Below are positions 1-8,872 of a stretch of DNA of 64,000 nucleotides, one piece after another. The notes under the pieces were generated by a model. The model made no database searches. It worked only from the letters and a program-made list of their open reading frames with translations, and was not told where the DNA came from. The first letter of the stretch is position 1, and the number at the start of each line of letters is the position of its first letter. This stretch comes from JBFWYO01 sp050186335 (GTDB lineage: Bacteria; Pseudomonadota; Alphaproteobacteria; Bin65), in assembly GCA_050186335.1 (NCBI GenBank), contig JBFWYO010000006.1, positions 1 to 64,000 of the forward strand, given 5' to 3'. A program made the position numbers and the translations under genes.

Positions 1-69
1 CGCGTGGGAGCCGGCCCCAACTGTCATTCCGACGAAACCGTGGAGCGACGTTGGCGTGACAGTACCAAT

Positions 70-268
70 GTGTCACCCCGGACCTGGCCCGGACTTGATC
101 CGGGCCAAGCCGCGCGCGGCGCGGCGCCGATCCGGGGTCCAGGGTGGGACGCACCGCGCGAGTCGATCCAGCCTCGACCCCGGCTCTTCGCTGCGCTGCG
201 GCCGGGGTGACAAAGTGAATGGGCGTCGTCGTGAGCCTGTCGAAGAACGCTGCGGCCGGGGTGACAAA
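70..268. repeat. Dispersed GC-rich inverted repeat, one full and one partial copy
   Basis: Positions 70-213 begin with a GTCACCCCGG arm and end with CCGGGGTGAC, and hold a nested GGGGTCCAGG arm. The same unit recurs four times in tandem at 8873-9446. This copy has an extra short dyad (CCCGGACTTGATCCGGG) near its left end. A partial right arm follows at about 228-268 (GCTGCGGCCGGGGTGAC). No gene is supported in bases 1-287. It looks like a mobile, non-coding palindromic element of the kind that litters alphaproteobacterial intergenic DNA. Confidence 0.8.
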
Positions 269-287
269 AAATGGGCGCGCGCCCCCG

Positions 288-1922
288 CTACAGCAGCTTC
301 TTCAGCTCGCCTTTGATGATCTTGCGGGTCGGCGTGAGCGGCATGTCGGGGATCACGATCAGGCGTTCGGGCCATTTGATCTTCGCGAAATGGTGGCGCT
401 CCAGAAAGCGCGCGACTTCGTCGAGCGTCAGGGTCGCGCCCGGCTTGAGCGTCACGAACAGGCAGGCGCGCTCGCCGAGCAGCGCGTCTGCCATCGGCAC
501 GATCGCCGCCTGCAGAACCTTTTCGTGGGTGGCGATCAGATTCTCGATGTCGGTCGGGTTGATTTTGATGCCGCCGCGGTTGACGATGTCCTTGGCGCGG
601 CCGGTGATCGCGAGATCGCCCGCGTCGTTGATGACCCCCACATCGCCGGTGCGGAACCAGCCGCCCTCGCGCATGCCCGCCTTGGTCGCCGCCTCGTTGC
701 GGAAATAGCCGGGCGCCACCGAGTAGCCGCGCGTTTCCACCTCGCCCTCATCGCCCGCCGACAGCGGCTTGCCATCCGACCCGACCACGCGCATCTCCAG
801 CCCCGGCGTCGGCCGGCCCACGAAGTTCCAGCGCCGTTCGGCGGGTGCATCGTGGGGCACCGCGATGGTCATCTGCGATTCGGTCATGCCGAACAATTGC
901 GTCACGCGCCCGTTCGGCATCGCGGCTTCCCACGCCTGCGACAATTCGGGTGCGACGAACGCGCCGCCGAGCACCGCCAGCCGCAGCGACGACAGATCGT
1001 GCTGCTTGTGCAAACCCTCTTTCAGGCACGACGCCACGTGCGCCGGGGCAGCGAACATCAGCGTCACCCGGTGGCGTTCGATCGCCGCGGCGAGGTTCTG
1101 CGGCGTGAATTGCGGCAGCAGCGCGTTGGCCACGCCGAACGAAAACCCGGTCATCGCGCAGCCGAGCCCGTACACGTGGGTGAACGGCGAGCCGGCGAGG
1201 AACACATCATCGTCGCGCAGGCCGAAAATCTCCACCACCGCGCGGTTGTTGCCCAGCAGGGTGCGATGATCGCTGAGCACCGCCTTGGGCGAGGCCGTGG
1301 TGCCCGAGGTAAAGCACAGCACCAGTGGGTCCTTGGGCGACGGCTTGTCGGTCACCGCGTGCGGCAGGCCGGTGCGCAGCACGCGGCCGAGCGCCAAAAT
1401 CTCCGACCGCTCGTCCGCCCCGGCCACGACGATGGTTTCCAGTTCCGGCAACCGGTTGCGCAACTCCAGCATCGTGCCGGGCGCATCGTAGGCTTGGCTG
1501 CGCGGCGCGCAGATGATCGCGCGCGCCCGCGCATGCCGCACCAAAGGCTCGATCTCGGCCAGGCGATACGGCATGTGGATGGTGGCGGCGACCACGCCCA
1601 TGCGCGCCAGCGCGAAGAACAGCAGCAGGAATTCCGGCACGCTGGGCAATTGGATCGCCACCACGTCGCCCTTGCGCCAGCCGAGCTGCTTGAACCCGTA
1701 GGCCAGGCGCGCGGAAATCTCCGCCACCTCGGCAAATGTATAGGCCCGCTCGGCGCTTTGGATCGCGATATGCGCGGGCCGCGTCTTGGCCCAGGCATCG
1801 ACCACGTCGCCGATCGTCTCGTTGCGCCAATAGCCGCGCTTTTCCCACAGCGCTTCGAGCGCCGGCGGGTGGCGCGGAATCTCGCTCGCCAGGATCGAAT
1901 GGGCGGACGCCGGGCGCGCCAT
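288..1922 (-). CDS. Acyl-CoA synthetase (AMP-dependent ligase)
   Basis: This is a 544-residue member of the ANL superfamily, which activates a carboxylic acid to acyl-AMP and then to the CoA thioester. The P-loop-like motif LCFTSGTTASPK lies near residue 205. GWFRTGDVG and the hinge region GRAKDIVNRGGIKINP follow, and the C-terminus PLTPTRKIIKGEL carries the expected catalytic lysine. Length is normal and nothing is broken. The closest family resemblance is to cyclohexanecarboxylate/medium-chain acyl-CoA ligases, but the substrate cannot be read from the sequence. A PaaI thioesterase lies upstream on the same strand, so the two probably form one transcription unit. Six degenerate 12-bp repeats precede the ATG. 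Confidence 0.9.
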   Translation of the reverse strand: MARPASAHSILASEIPRHPPALEALWEKRGYWRNETIGDVVDAWAKTRPAHIAIQSAERAYTFAEVAEISARLAYGFKQLGWRKGDVVAIQLPSVPEFLLLFFALARMGVVAATIHMPYRLAEIEPLVRHARARAIICAPRSQAYDAPGTMLELRNRLPELETIVVAGADERSEILALGRVLRTGLPHAVTDKPSPKDPLVLCFTSGTTASPKAVLSDHRTLLGNNRAVVEIFGLRDDDVFLAGSPFTHVYGLGCAMTGFSFGVANALLPQFTPQNLAAAIERHRVTLMFAAPAHVASCLKEGLHKQHDLSSLRLAVLGGAFVAPELSQAWEAAMPNGRVTQLFGMTESQMTIAVPHDAPAERRWNFVGRPTPGLEMRVVGSDGKPLSAGDEGEVETRGYSVAPGYFRNEAATKAGMREGGWFRTGDVGVINDAGDLAITGRAKDIVNRGGIKINPTDIENLIATHEKVLQAAIVPMADALLGERACLFVTLKPGATLTLDEVARFLERHHFAKIKWPERLIVIPDMPLTPTRKIIKGELKKLL

Positions 1923-1927
1923 TATCG

Positions 1928-1999
1928 GTTTCCTGTCGTGGGTTCCGTCATGTGTTCCGTCATTTTTTTCGGTACGTTTTCCTGCACGTTTTCCCGCAC
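1928..1999. repeat. Six tandem degenerate 12-bp repeats in the ligase leader
   Basis: On the plus strand the units read GTTTCCTGTCGT, GGGTTCCGTCAT, GTGTTCCGTCAT, TTTTTTCGGTAC, GTTTTCCTGCAC and GTTTTCCCGCAC. They fill the 85 bp between the thioesterase stop and the ligase start. On the transcribed (minus) strand each unit brings a purine-rich GGAA-type core, so the repeat number could change the ribosome-binding context of the ligase. Confidence 0.75.
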
Positions 2000-2007
2000 T
2001 TTCTCCC

Positions 2008-2469
2008 TTAGGGGGCCTCGTCGCGGCCTTCGCGCAGCCGCGCGATATCTTCGGGCGACATCTTGCCCGGCGCGCGGAAGATCCCGTTGGCCACCATCAA
2101 TACTGTCTCTCCCTCGGTCAGCCGCGCCGACATGAACGCCGTGCTCTTGGTGATGCGCGTGGGCGTGGCCCGCGCCTCGACCCACGCCCCCTCGCGCGCC
2201 GGCGCGATGAACTGCGCATCCAGGCCGATGGTGACGAAGAATTGGTCCGCGCCGGCGTAATACGCCGCGTTCTCGGCCATGGCAACGTCGCATAACGTCG
2301 CCATCATGCCGCCGTGCAGCGTGTGCATCGGGTTGACGTGAACCTCGCCCACGCGCAGCCCCACCACCACGCCCCGCCCCTCCGGCTTATGCCAAAGCGG
2401 CCCGATGTGGCGCAGAAAGCCGAACTTACGGAAGAAGGGGGTGAAGTTGGGGGGAGTGGATGTGTTCAC
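2008..2469 (-). CDS. PaaI-family hotdog-fold thioesterase
   Basis: The 153-residue product is a single hotdog domain, and the family hydrolyses acyl-CoA thioesters. The diagnostic HGG motif sits in NPMHTLHGGMMATLCD (about residues 47-62), followed by the helix ending in AENAAYY. Length is normal for PaaI/YdiI-type enzymes. It is upstream of and co-directional with the acyl-CoA ligase, so it may clear stalled CoA esters in the same pathway. The divergent upstream region (2470-2668) falls abruptly in GC content. Confidence 0.85.
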   Translation of the reverse strand: MNTSTPPNFTPFFRKFGFLRHIGPLWHKPEGRGVVVGLRVGEVHVNPMHTLHGGMMATLCDVAMAENAAYYAGADQFFVTIGLDAQFIAPAREGAWVEARATPTRITKSTAFMSARLTEGETVLMVANGIFRAPGKMSPEDIARLREGRDEAP

Positions 2470-2668
2470 TCGATCGCTCCAAGCATTGTAATAGCAACTA
2501 AATACGCGAAAACCAGCGGATTACGAAGTATTAGGCACGTCGTCCCACCTGCAATTGCAGGCGCCCCAAGGATGTGTAAATTGCTCTAAATCGCAATCTC
2601 GAGTGTCGAGAATTCCAATTTGGAATAATCAGACATCCAATGACGCTACGACAAATCGGAGGCGGAGA

Positions 2669-3640
2669 TTGTTTGATCATCCGAATATAGAAAAATACTC
2701 CTATAAAGACGTTCCGGTCGGAAGAGAACTCTTCCTGATGGACGAGAAATGGATGCGCTCATATGAAGCATCATTAATCAACCTCGTTAATGGACGTCGA
2801 TATAAGAATGTCGGGTATATTAGCTACGCCGTTGTTAATCGCATTTCCGATTTCGCCATCGAGCTGTCGTGGTATCCAAACACTCACACTAGACTTCACG
2901 AAGTAAGAATCACTCTTCCGCGAAGCAAGTTTGTTACATGCGTAGGCTGCAATGCCTACGACGAAAGGATACGCATCTTCGTAAAAGATGCGTGGTCCGA
3001 CGATCTTTACTCACGGTCATTTTCTGTATTTGCGCTGATTGACGCCATTGGAGTGAAGAATGCATTGTTTGCACAATCTATGACGAAGCAAAAACTACTG
3101 AGGTTGCGTAATCGGATCGACAGCCTCGCAAAAAAGTATAGTCAGATTCTATTTATTTCTGTCGCCGACAACGTGCTTTTGAAAGGTGATTGGACTATAG
3201 GGTCGTATAAAAACAGAATTAAATATACGTATTCTCCAGAAGCATTTATCCCCGTGATTGCGAACGTGAATAAGGCATTTAATGAAGTGTTGGGGCTAAA
3301 TACGTATGCAGTTCTCACTCAGGGCACCAACGAATATTATGATGAACCACTTCATCATATTTCAAAAGCAGGTAATCATATTTCCTTAAATAGTCTCGGA
3401 CTGCCGTTCGCACAGCTTCTAAGTATCGATAATGCTGCAAGAAAGGCAGTCAAAAGCGGAGTTCATCAACCAGGGGAATTATATATGGACGAGAGTTTTT
3501 TTCGATCCCTACAATTTACGCTTGAATTCGATAAAACGTCGTGCAGTAAGCACTCATACGACACTCCATTAACCGGCGCTGAGGGCATTTATTACCGCGC
3601 AAATCGCACAGACATCACCAATAGCCTCAAGAAGCGATAG
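2669..3640 (+). CDS. Unrecognised protein in an AT-rich island
   Basis: The reading frame is open from an ATG at 2555, but the best start is the TTG at 2669, with GGAGG six bases upstream, giving 323 residues. A later ATG at 2738, preceded by GGAAGAGA, is also possible. The protein is soluble and rich in Tyr, Asn and Ser, and the gene is much richer in A and T than its neighbours, which suggests recent transfer. I do not recognise the family. Strand-like segments ILFISVADNVLL, AVLTQGTNEYY and LPFAQLLSIDNAARK faintly recall the layout of class III nucleotide-cyclase-like domains, but the usual metal and base-contact residues are not convincingly present. It stands alone, with no partner gene. 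Confidence 0.65.
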   Translation: MFDHPNIEKYSYKDVPVGRELFLMDEKWMRSYEASLINLVNGRRYKNVGYISYAVVNRISDFAIELSWYPNTHTRLHEVRITLPRSKFVTCVGCNAYDERIRIFVKDAWSDDLYSRSFSVFALIDAIGVKNALFAQSMTKQKLLRLRNRIDSLAKKYSQILFISVADNVLLKGDWTIGSYKNRIKYTYSPEAFIPVIANVNKAFNEVLGLNTYAVLTQGTNEYYDEPLHHISKAGNHISLNSLGLPFAQLLSIDNAARKAVKSGVHQPGELYMDESFFRSLQFTLEFDKTSCSKHSYDTPLTGAEGIYYRANRTDITNSLKKR

Positions 3641-3681
3641 GCACGATCTGGTCAGAAGGTGTCTGCATAACGGCATTGAGA

Positions 3682-3912
3682 CTAAAGGATTTCATACTGC
3701 ATTTCACTCTCGGGATGCTTATCCAGCACTAGACAATTTAATTTCCCGTCAACAGAGCGCGAACGCTCAAGAGTCCGATATTCCGTAAACTCGTTTGAAT
3801 GGGGCCGATTGAAACGTTGGATTTTGTTCGCCACTTCGCGGATCGTGACGGCTGATAAACGTATTCTAACTTGTCTCTCCCCCTTTGCCTCCCCCCGCCC
3901 CTCCGCTATCAT
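3682..3912 (-). other. Possible small or remnant reading frame, unknown
   Basis: An open frame of about 76 codons runs from an ATG at 3912 to a stop at 3682. Its last 60 residues (VRIRLSAVTIREVANKIQRF onward) have natural protein composition and lie in the AT-rich island. The N-terminal part is low-complexity, and no convincing ribosome-binding site was found. It may be the tail of a gene lost on integration of the neighbouring AT-rich gene. The rest of the 3641-4019 gap holds no other gene I can support and presumably contains the livG promoter. Confidence 0.25.
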
Positions 3913-4019
3913 GCCCCCGCACTTAGGCGCACCGGGCGGCAGATCCGGGCGCATGCAGGGAGACGGATGCAGTTTTTCCACGTCCGATTGCCGGGACGTT
4001 GCGCTTGTGGCCCGGGGCC

Positions 4020-4907
4020 ATGAGCGGAACGGCCGCGGAAGGTACGGTTGTCGGCGCGCGCGCCGTTGCGGCGCCGGGCGATGGTGTGCGCGCGGCGGCC
4101 GGTAAAGACCGTTCGGGCGGCGGCGGCGCGGACGCTTATTCCGGCCCCCTGCTTTCGGTGCGCGACGTGGTGGTGCGGTTCGGCGGCATCGTGGCGCTCG
4201 ACGGGGTCGGCTTCGATGTCGCGCGCGGGGCGATCTGCGGGCTGATCGGCCCGAACGGCGCCGGCAAGACAACTTTGTTCAACTGTCTCAGCCGCCTGTA
4301 CCAGCCGGTCAGCGGCGATATCCTGTTCGAGGGCAAGAGCCTGCTGAGCGTGCCGGTGCACGGCATCGCGCGCATGGGCATCGGGCGCACTTTTCAAAAC
4401 CTAGCCCTGTTCCGTTCGCAACCGGTGATGGAGAACATCCTGGTCGGCGCGCACGCCAGCACCTCGACCGGCTATTGGGCCAATATCCTGCGCATGCCGT
4501 CGGTGCAGCAAGAAGAGCAGAACGTGCGCGACCGCGTGGCCGAGATCGTGGATTTTTTGGGTTTGGGCGACGTGGCGGCGCGGCGCGTGGGCGATCTGCC
4601 GTTTGGCGTGCAAAAACGCGTCGAGCTGGCGCGCGCGCTGGCCAGCCGGCCGACTTTATTATTGTTGGACGAACCGGCCGCCGGGCTCAACCATGCCGAG
4701 CTGGGCGCCCTGGCCGATCTGATCCGCGCCATCCGCACGCGCTGGAACGTAACTATTCTGCTCGTCGAGCATCACATGAGCCTGGTGATGAGCCTTTCCG
4801 ACCAGGTGGTGGCGCTCGATTTCGGCCGCAAGATCGCCGAGGGCACGCCGGCCGAGGTGCAGAACCACCCGGACGTCATCGCCGCCTACCTCGGAGCGAA
4901 GAAATGA
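4020..4907 (+). CDS. livG: Branched-chain amino acid-type ABC transporter ATPase LivG
   Basis: This is one of two ATPases of a HAAT-family importer that energises uptake of branched-chain or aromatic/short acids through the LivHM pore. Walker A is GPNGAGKTT, the signature region is LPFGVQKRVELARAL and Walker B is LLLLDEPAAGLN. The C-terminal tail after the H-loop (LLVEHHMSLVM) is characteristic of LivG rather than LivF. The start is taken at the ATG at 4020. The resulting N-terminus has about 40 low-complexity residues before the ABC domain, so a later start is possible. The stop overlaps the livF start (ATGA). Confidence 0.9.
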   Translation: MSGTAAEGTVVGARAVAAPGDGVRAAAGKDRSGGGGADAYSGPLLSVRDVVVRFGGIVALDGVGFDVARGAICGLIGPNGAGKTTLFNCLSRLYQPVSGDILFEGKSLLSVPVHGIARMGIGRTFQNLALFRSQPVMENILVGAHASTSTGYWANILRMPSVQQEEQNVRDRVAEIVDFLGLGDVAARRVGDLPFGVQKRVELARALASRPTLLLLDEPAAGLNHAELGALADLIRAIRTRWNVTILLVEHHMSLVMSLSDQVVALDFGRKIAEGTPAEVQNHPDVIAAYLGAKK

Positions 4908-5677
4908 CACCCACGGCGACCGCGGCGGGCACTTTGGATCTTGCGGCGGCTTCGCCGGGCGCCAATACCGGCGCGCTGGTGCTGAAGGGCGTGTCCGCGT
5001 TCTACGACCGTACCCAGGCGCTGCACGGCGTCGATCTGACCGTCGAGCCGGGCACAGTCACGGCCCTGCTGGGCGCCAACGGCGCCGGCAAGACCACCAC
5101 GCTGCGCGCCGTGTGCGGCATGGTGCGCACCACCGGCGAGATCAGCTTCGCCGGCGAAAAACTGGCCGGCCGCGCGACCGAGGATATCGTGCGCCGCGGC
5201 ATCGCCCACGTGCCCGACGGGCGCGGCACCTTCGTGCACCTGACCACCGAGGAGAACCTCGCGCTCGGCGGCTATACCCGCAAGGACAAGGCGGCCAAGG
5301 CGACCGATCTGGAGCGCATGTACGCGTATTTCCCGCGCCTGAAGCAGCGCCATAAGCAGCAGGCGGGCACGCTTTCGGGCGGCGAACAGCAAATGCTGGC
5401 GATCGCGCGCGCGCTGATGCTGCGGCCGAAACTGCTGCTGCTGGACGAGCCATCATTTGGTCTTGCGCCGCTGATCGTGGGCGAAATCTACGACATTCTG
5501 GGCGCGATCAACAAACAGGAGCGCGTCGCCATGCTGCTGGTCGAGCAGAACGCGGTGCTGGCGCTGGAACTGGCGACGCGCGCCTATCTGCTGGAAACCG
5601 GGCGGGTCGTACTCTCGGGCGACGCCAAGCAGCTGGCCGCCGACGAAGGCGTGCGCCGCGTCTATCTGGGCTATTGA
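4904..5677 (+). CDS. livF: Branched-chain amino acid-type ABC transporter ATPase LivF
   Basis: The product is 257 residues. Walker A is GANGAGKTTT, the signature is LSGGEQQMLAIARAL and Walker B is LLLLDEPSFGL. The short C-terminal tail fits LivF. The ATG at 4904 overlaps the livG stop by four bases, which implies translational coupling. Upstream in-frame codons run inside livG and are not used. The stop is followed at 15 bases by livH. Confidence 0.92.
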   Translation: MTPTATAAGTLDLAAASPGANTGALVLKGVSAFYDRTQALHGVDLTVEPGTVTALLGANGAGKTTTLRAVCGMVRTTGEISFAGEKLAGRATEDIVRRGIAHVPDGRGTFVHLTTEENLALGGYTRKDKAAKATDLERMYAYFPRLKQRHKQQAGTLSGGEQQMLAIARALMLRPKLLLLDEPSFGLAPLIVGEIYDILGAINKQERVAMLLVEQNAVLALELATRAYLLETGRVVLSGDAKQLAADEGVRRVYLGY

Positions 5678-5691
5678 AGGGGCACGCCGGG

Positions 5692-6564
5692 ATGGAAGGG
5701 TTCCTGCATCAGATCTTCTCCGGCCTCGCCACCGGCGGCATCTACGCCAGCATCGGCCTGGCGCTGGTGATGATCTATTCGGCCACCCACCACATCAATT
5801 TCGCCCAGGGCGAAATGGCGATGTTCTCGACCTTCATCGCCTGGAGCATGATCCAGGCCGGCCTGCCCTATTGGCTGGCGTTTTTCGCCACGCTGGCGGT
5901 TTCGTTCGGCGTCGGCGTCGGCATCGAGCGGCTCGTCATAAGACCTTTCGCGAAGGCGCCGGTGCTGACCACCGTGATCATCTTCATCGCGCTGCTGGTG
6001 ATTCTGAACAGCGTGGCCGGGCTGATCTTCGGCCACACGGTCAAAAGCTTCCCGGCGCCGTTCCCGGATGATTCGTTTTTCAGCAACAAATACCTCACGC
6101 CGCGCGATTTCGGCGCGATCCTGGTCACGCTCGTGGTGCTGGTGCTGCTGTATGCGTTCTTCCGCTTCACGCCGCTCGGCCTGGCCATGCGGGCGGCGGC
6201 GCAGAACCCGGAATCGAGCCGGCTGGTCGGCATCCGCGTCGGCTGGATGCTGGCGCTCGGCTGGGGCCTGGCCGCGGCGGTCGGTGCGGTGGCCGGCATG
6301 CTGATCGCGCCGATCGTGTACCTCGACCCCAACATGATGATCGGGATTCTGCTGTACGGCTTCGCCTCGGCGCTGCTCGGCGGCATCGACAACCCGTGGG
6401 GTGCCGTGGTCGGCGGGTTCATCGTCGGAATTCTGGAGAATCTGCTCGGCGCCTATGTGATCGGCACCGAGTTGAAGCTTTCGGTCGCGCTGGTGCTGAT
6501 CGTGACGGTGCTGCTGGTCAGGCCGTCCGGCCTGTTCGGCCGCCGCATCGTGACGCGGGTCTGA
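5692..6564 (+). CDS. livH: Branched-chain amino acid-type ABC permease LivH
   Basis: This 290-residue inner-membrane permease has about eight hydrophobic segments. The signature GGIYASIGLALVMIYSATHHINFAQGE near the N-terminus is typical of LivH. GAAGG-type purines lie just upstream of the ATG at 5692. A TTG at 5674 overlapping the livF stop is an alternative. It pairs with LivM to form the translocation channel. Confidence 0.92.
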   Translation: MEGFLHQIFSGLATGGIYASIGLALVMIYSATHHINFAQGEMAMFSTFIAWSMIQAGLPYWLAFFATLAVSFGVGVGIERLVIRPFAKAPVLTTVIIFIALLVILNSVAGLIFGHTVKSFPAPFPDDSFFSNKYLTPRDFGAILVTLVVLVLLYAFFRFTPLGLAMRAAAQNPESSRLVGIRVGWMLALGWGLAAAVGAVAGMLIAPIVYLDPNMMIGILLYGFASALLGGIDNPWGAVVGGFIVGILENLLGAYVIGTELKLSVALVLIVTVLLVRPSGLFGRRIVTRV

Positions 6565-6568
6565 CGCC

Positions 6569-7552
6569 ATGTCCCCAGCCGCCAGGCGCACGACAATCTA
6601 CCTGGTGCTTGCGCTGTGCGTGTGCGCGTTGCCGTTCGTGCTGAAGAATTTCCAGGTGTTCCAGATCACCATGGCGCTGAGCTATGCGATCGCGCTGTTC
6701 GGGCTCAACATGTTGACCGGATATAACGGCCAGATCTCGCTCGGCCACGGCGCGTTCTACGCCATCGGCGCGTACACCACGGCGGTGCTGATCGACCGGC
6801 TCGGCGTGCCGTATGGGCTGACCATTTTGATCGCCGCGATCGTGTGTTTCATAGCCGGGTTCCTGTTCGGGCTGCCGGCGCTGCGGCTCGAAGGGATCTA
6901 TCTGGCGCTGGCCACCTTCGCGCTCGCGGTGGCGGTGCCGCAATTGCTCAAGTTCAAGCAGCTCGAGCACATCACCGGCGGCGTGCAGGGCATCAACATT
7001 GCCAAGCCCGAGGCGCCGTTCGGCCTGCCGCTCAGCCCCGACCGCTGGCTGTATTTTCTGACCATCTTCGTGGTCGTGGTCATGTTCGTGCTGGGCGCCA
7101 ATCTGCTGCGCAGCCGGCACGGCAGAGCGATGGTGGCGATCCGCGACCAGCCGATCGCGGCGGCAGCGATGGGCATCAACAACGCGATGACCAAGTCGGT
7201 CACGTTCGGCATCAGCGCGCTGTATGCCGGGGTTTCGGGCGCGCTGGGCGCGCTGCTGATCCAGTTCGTGGCGCCCGATTCGTTCAACGTTTTCCTGTCG
7301 CTGTCGCTGCTGATAGGCGTCGTGGTCGGCGGGCTGGCGTCGATCTGGGGCGCCATTTTCGGCGGCTTCTTCATCCAGTTCATCCCCAACGTGGCGGACC
7401 AGATTTCCGAGTCCGCGCCGTGGGCGATTTACGGTATAATCTTGATATTGTTCATGTTCTTCATGCCGACCGGCGTCGTCGGCTTGATCGCCAGGCTGCG
7501 GGCCCGTTGGTCGCACAAGCGGCCGCCGGCGCAAGGTCCGCAAAGAAATTAA
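6569..7552 (+). CDS. livM: Branched-chain amino acid-type ABC permease LivM
   Basis: This 327-residue polytopic permease starts four bases after the livH stop. The family signature NMLTGYNGQISLGHGAFY (about residues 48-66) is intact, and the cytoplasmic loop AMVAIRDQPIAAAAMGIN marks the ATPase-coupling EAA-like region. Length and topology are normal for LivM without a fused ATPase domain. Confidence 0.92.
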   Translation: MSPAARRTTIYLVLALCVCALPFVLKNFQVFQITMALSYAIALFGLNMLTGYNGQISLGHGAFYAIGAYTTAVLIDRLGVPYGLTILIAAIVCFIAGFLFGLPALRLEGIYLALATFALAVAVPQLLKFKQLEHITGGVQGINIAKPEAPFGLPLSPDRWLYFLTIFVVVVMFVLGANLLRSRHGRAMVAIRDQPIAAAAMGINNAMTKSVTFGISALYAGVSGALGALLIQFVAPDSFNVFLSLSLLIGVVVGGLASIWGAIFGGFFIQFIPNVADQISESAPWAIYGIILILFMFFMPTGVVGLIARLRARWSHKRPPAQGPQRN

Positions 7553-7575
7553 CGCGCCGCTCAAGGGAGGACTTC

Positions 7576-8787
7576 ATGCGCAAACTAAGGTTCACGACGA
7601 TCGCATCGATGGTTGCGATGGGCGCGCTGATCGCGAGCCCGGGCCTGGCGGAGAAAAAATACTCGCCGGGCGCCAACGACAAGGAAATCAAGATCGGCAA
7701 CACCAACCCGTATAGCGGCCCCGCCTCCGCCTACGGCGCGATCGGCAAGGCCATCGGCGCGTATTTCGACAAGGTCAACGCCGAGGGCGGCATCAACGGG
7801 CGCAAGATCAAGTACATTACGCTCGACGACGGCTACAGTCCGCCGAAGACGGTGGAAATGGCGCGCAAGCTGGTCGAGCAGGAAGAAGTGCTGCTGCTGT
7901 TCCAGACGCTCGGCACGCCCGGCAACACCGCGATCCACAAATACATGAACCAGGCCAAGGTGCCGCAGCTGTTCGTCGCCACCGGCGCCACCAAATGGGG
8001 CGATCCGAAGAACTTCCCCTACACGATGGGCTGGCAGCCGAACTACCAATCCGAATCCAAGATCTACGCGGCGTACATTCTGAAGAACAAGCCGAACGCC
8101 AAGATCGGGATTCTGTATCAGAACGACGATTACGGTAAGGACTACCTGAAGGGCTTCAAGGACGGGCTGGGCGCCGCCAACCAGAAGCTGATCGTCTCCG
8201 AGGTCAGCTACGAAGTGACCGACCCGACCGTCGATTCGCAGATCGTCTCGCTCAAGGCCTCCGGCGCCGATACGTTCTTCAACATCACGACGCCGAAATT
8301 CGCCGCCCAGGCGATCCGCAAGGCCGCCGACATCGGCTGGAAGCCGCTGCACCTGCTGAATAGCGTGTCGAACGCGGTCAGCGCCGTGCTCAAGCCGGCC
8401 GGGCTCGACAAATCGGTCGACATCGTCAGCGCGTTCTACCTCAAGGATCCGACCGATCCGCAATGGGAGAAATCCAAGGAATACGCGGATTGGGCGGCGT
8501 GGATGAAGAAGTACAATGCGTCGGCCGACCTGAAGGACAATTTCAACGTCTACGGCTACACGGTGGCTCAGACGCTGGTGCAGGTGCTCAAGCAGTGCGG
8601 CGACGAACTGACGCGCGAGAACGTCATGAAGCAGGCCGCGAACCTGAAGAACCTGGAGCTGCCGATGCTGCTGCCGGGCATCAAGGTCAACACCAGCCCG
8701 ACCGACTTCTTCCCGCTTGAGGCCGAGCGTCTGGCCAAGTTCAACGGCACCACCTGGGTGCTGTTCGGCGACGCGATTGGCAACTGA
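7576..8787 (+). CDS. Periplasmic binding protein of the HAAT ABC transporter (LivK-like)
   Basis: This 403-residue type I periplasmic binding protein (Peripla_BP_6) starts with a Sec signal peptide that ends near ASPGLAE (about residues 20-26). AAGGGAGG six bases before the ATG is a strong ribosome-binding site that fixes the start. The mature N-terminus KEIKIGNTNPYSGPAS is the usual ligand-domain opening. The ligand is not readable. Homologues in aromatic degraders bind benzoate-type acids as well as amino acids, which would fit the box genes 7 kb away. The operon ends at a terminator just downstream. Confidence 0.9.
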   Translation: MRKLRFTTIASMVAMGALIASPGLAEKKYSPGANDKEIKIGNTNPYSGPASAYGAIGKAIGAYFDKVNAEGGINGRKIKYITLDDGYSPPKTVEMARKLVEQEEVLLLFQTLGTPGNTAIHKYMNQAKVPQLFVATGATKWGDPKNFPYTMGWQPNYQSESKIYAAYILKNKPNAKIGILYQNDDYGKDYLKGFKDGLGAANQKLIVSEVSYEVTDPTVDSQIVSLKASGADTFFNITTPKFAAQAIRKAADIGWKPLHLLNSVSNAVSAVLKPAGLDKSVDIVSAFYLKDPTDPQWEKSKEYADWAAWMKKYNASADLKDNFNVYGYTVAQTLVQVLKQCGDELTRENVMKQAANLKNLELPMLLPGIKVNTSPTDFFPLEAERLAKFNGTTWVLFGDAIGN

Positions 8788-8811
8788 GCTTCGCCTCGAA
8801 TTGGCCCACGG

Positions 8812-8845
8812 AATCGCCCGGCCGCAACGCCGGGCGATTTTTTTT
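8812..8845 (+). terminator. Rho-independent terminator of the liv operon
   Basis: AATCGCCCGGC (8812-8822) and GCCGGGCGATT (8829-8839) form a perfect 11-bp stem with a six-base loop, followed by a run of eight T (8838-8845). It lies 25 bp after the binding-protein stop. Confidence 0.93.
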
Positions 8846-8872
8846 ACTCTCGCCCGACGCTTTTTCCTCCAC

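Noticed and set aside
219..2135. 638-codon plus-strand open frame
   Set aside because: It runs opposite the acyl-CoA ligase, is rich in Arg, His and Gln, and has no family motif. It is a GC-driven shadow of the real minus-strand gene.
5671..7564. Long minus-strand frames opposite livH and livM
   Set aside because: They are His-, Asp- and Arg-rich shadows. The plus strand carries complete permease genes with normal signatures.
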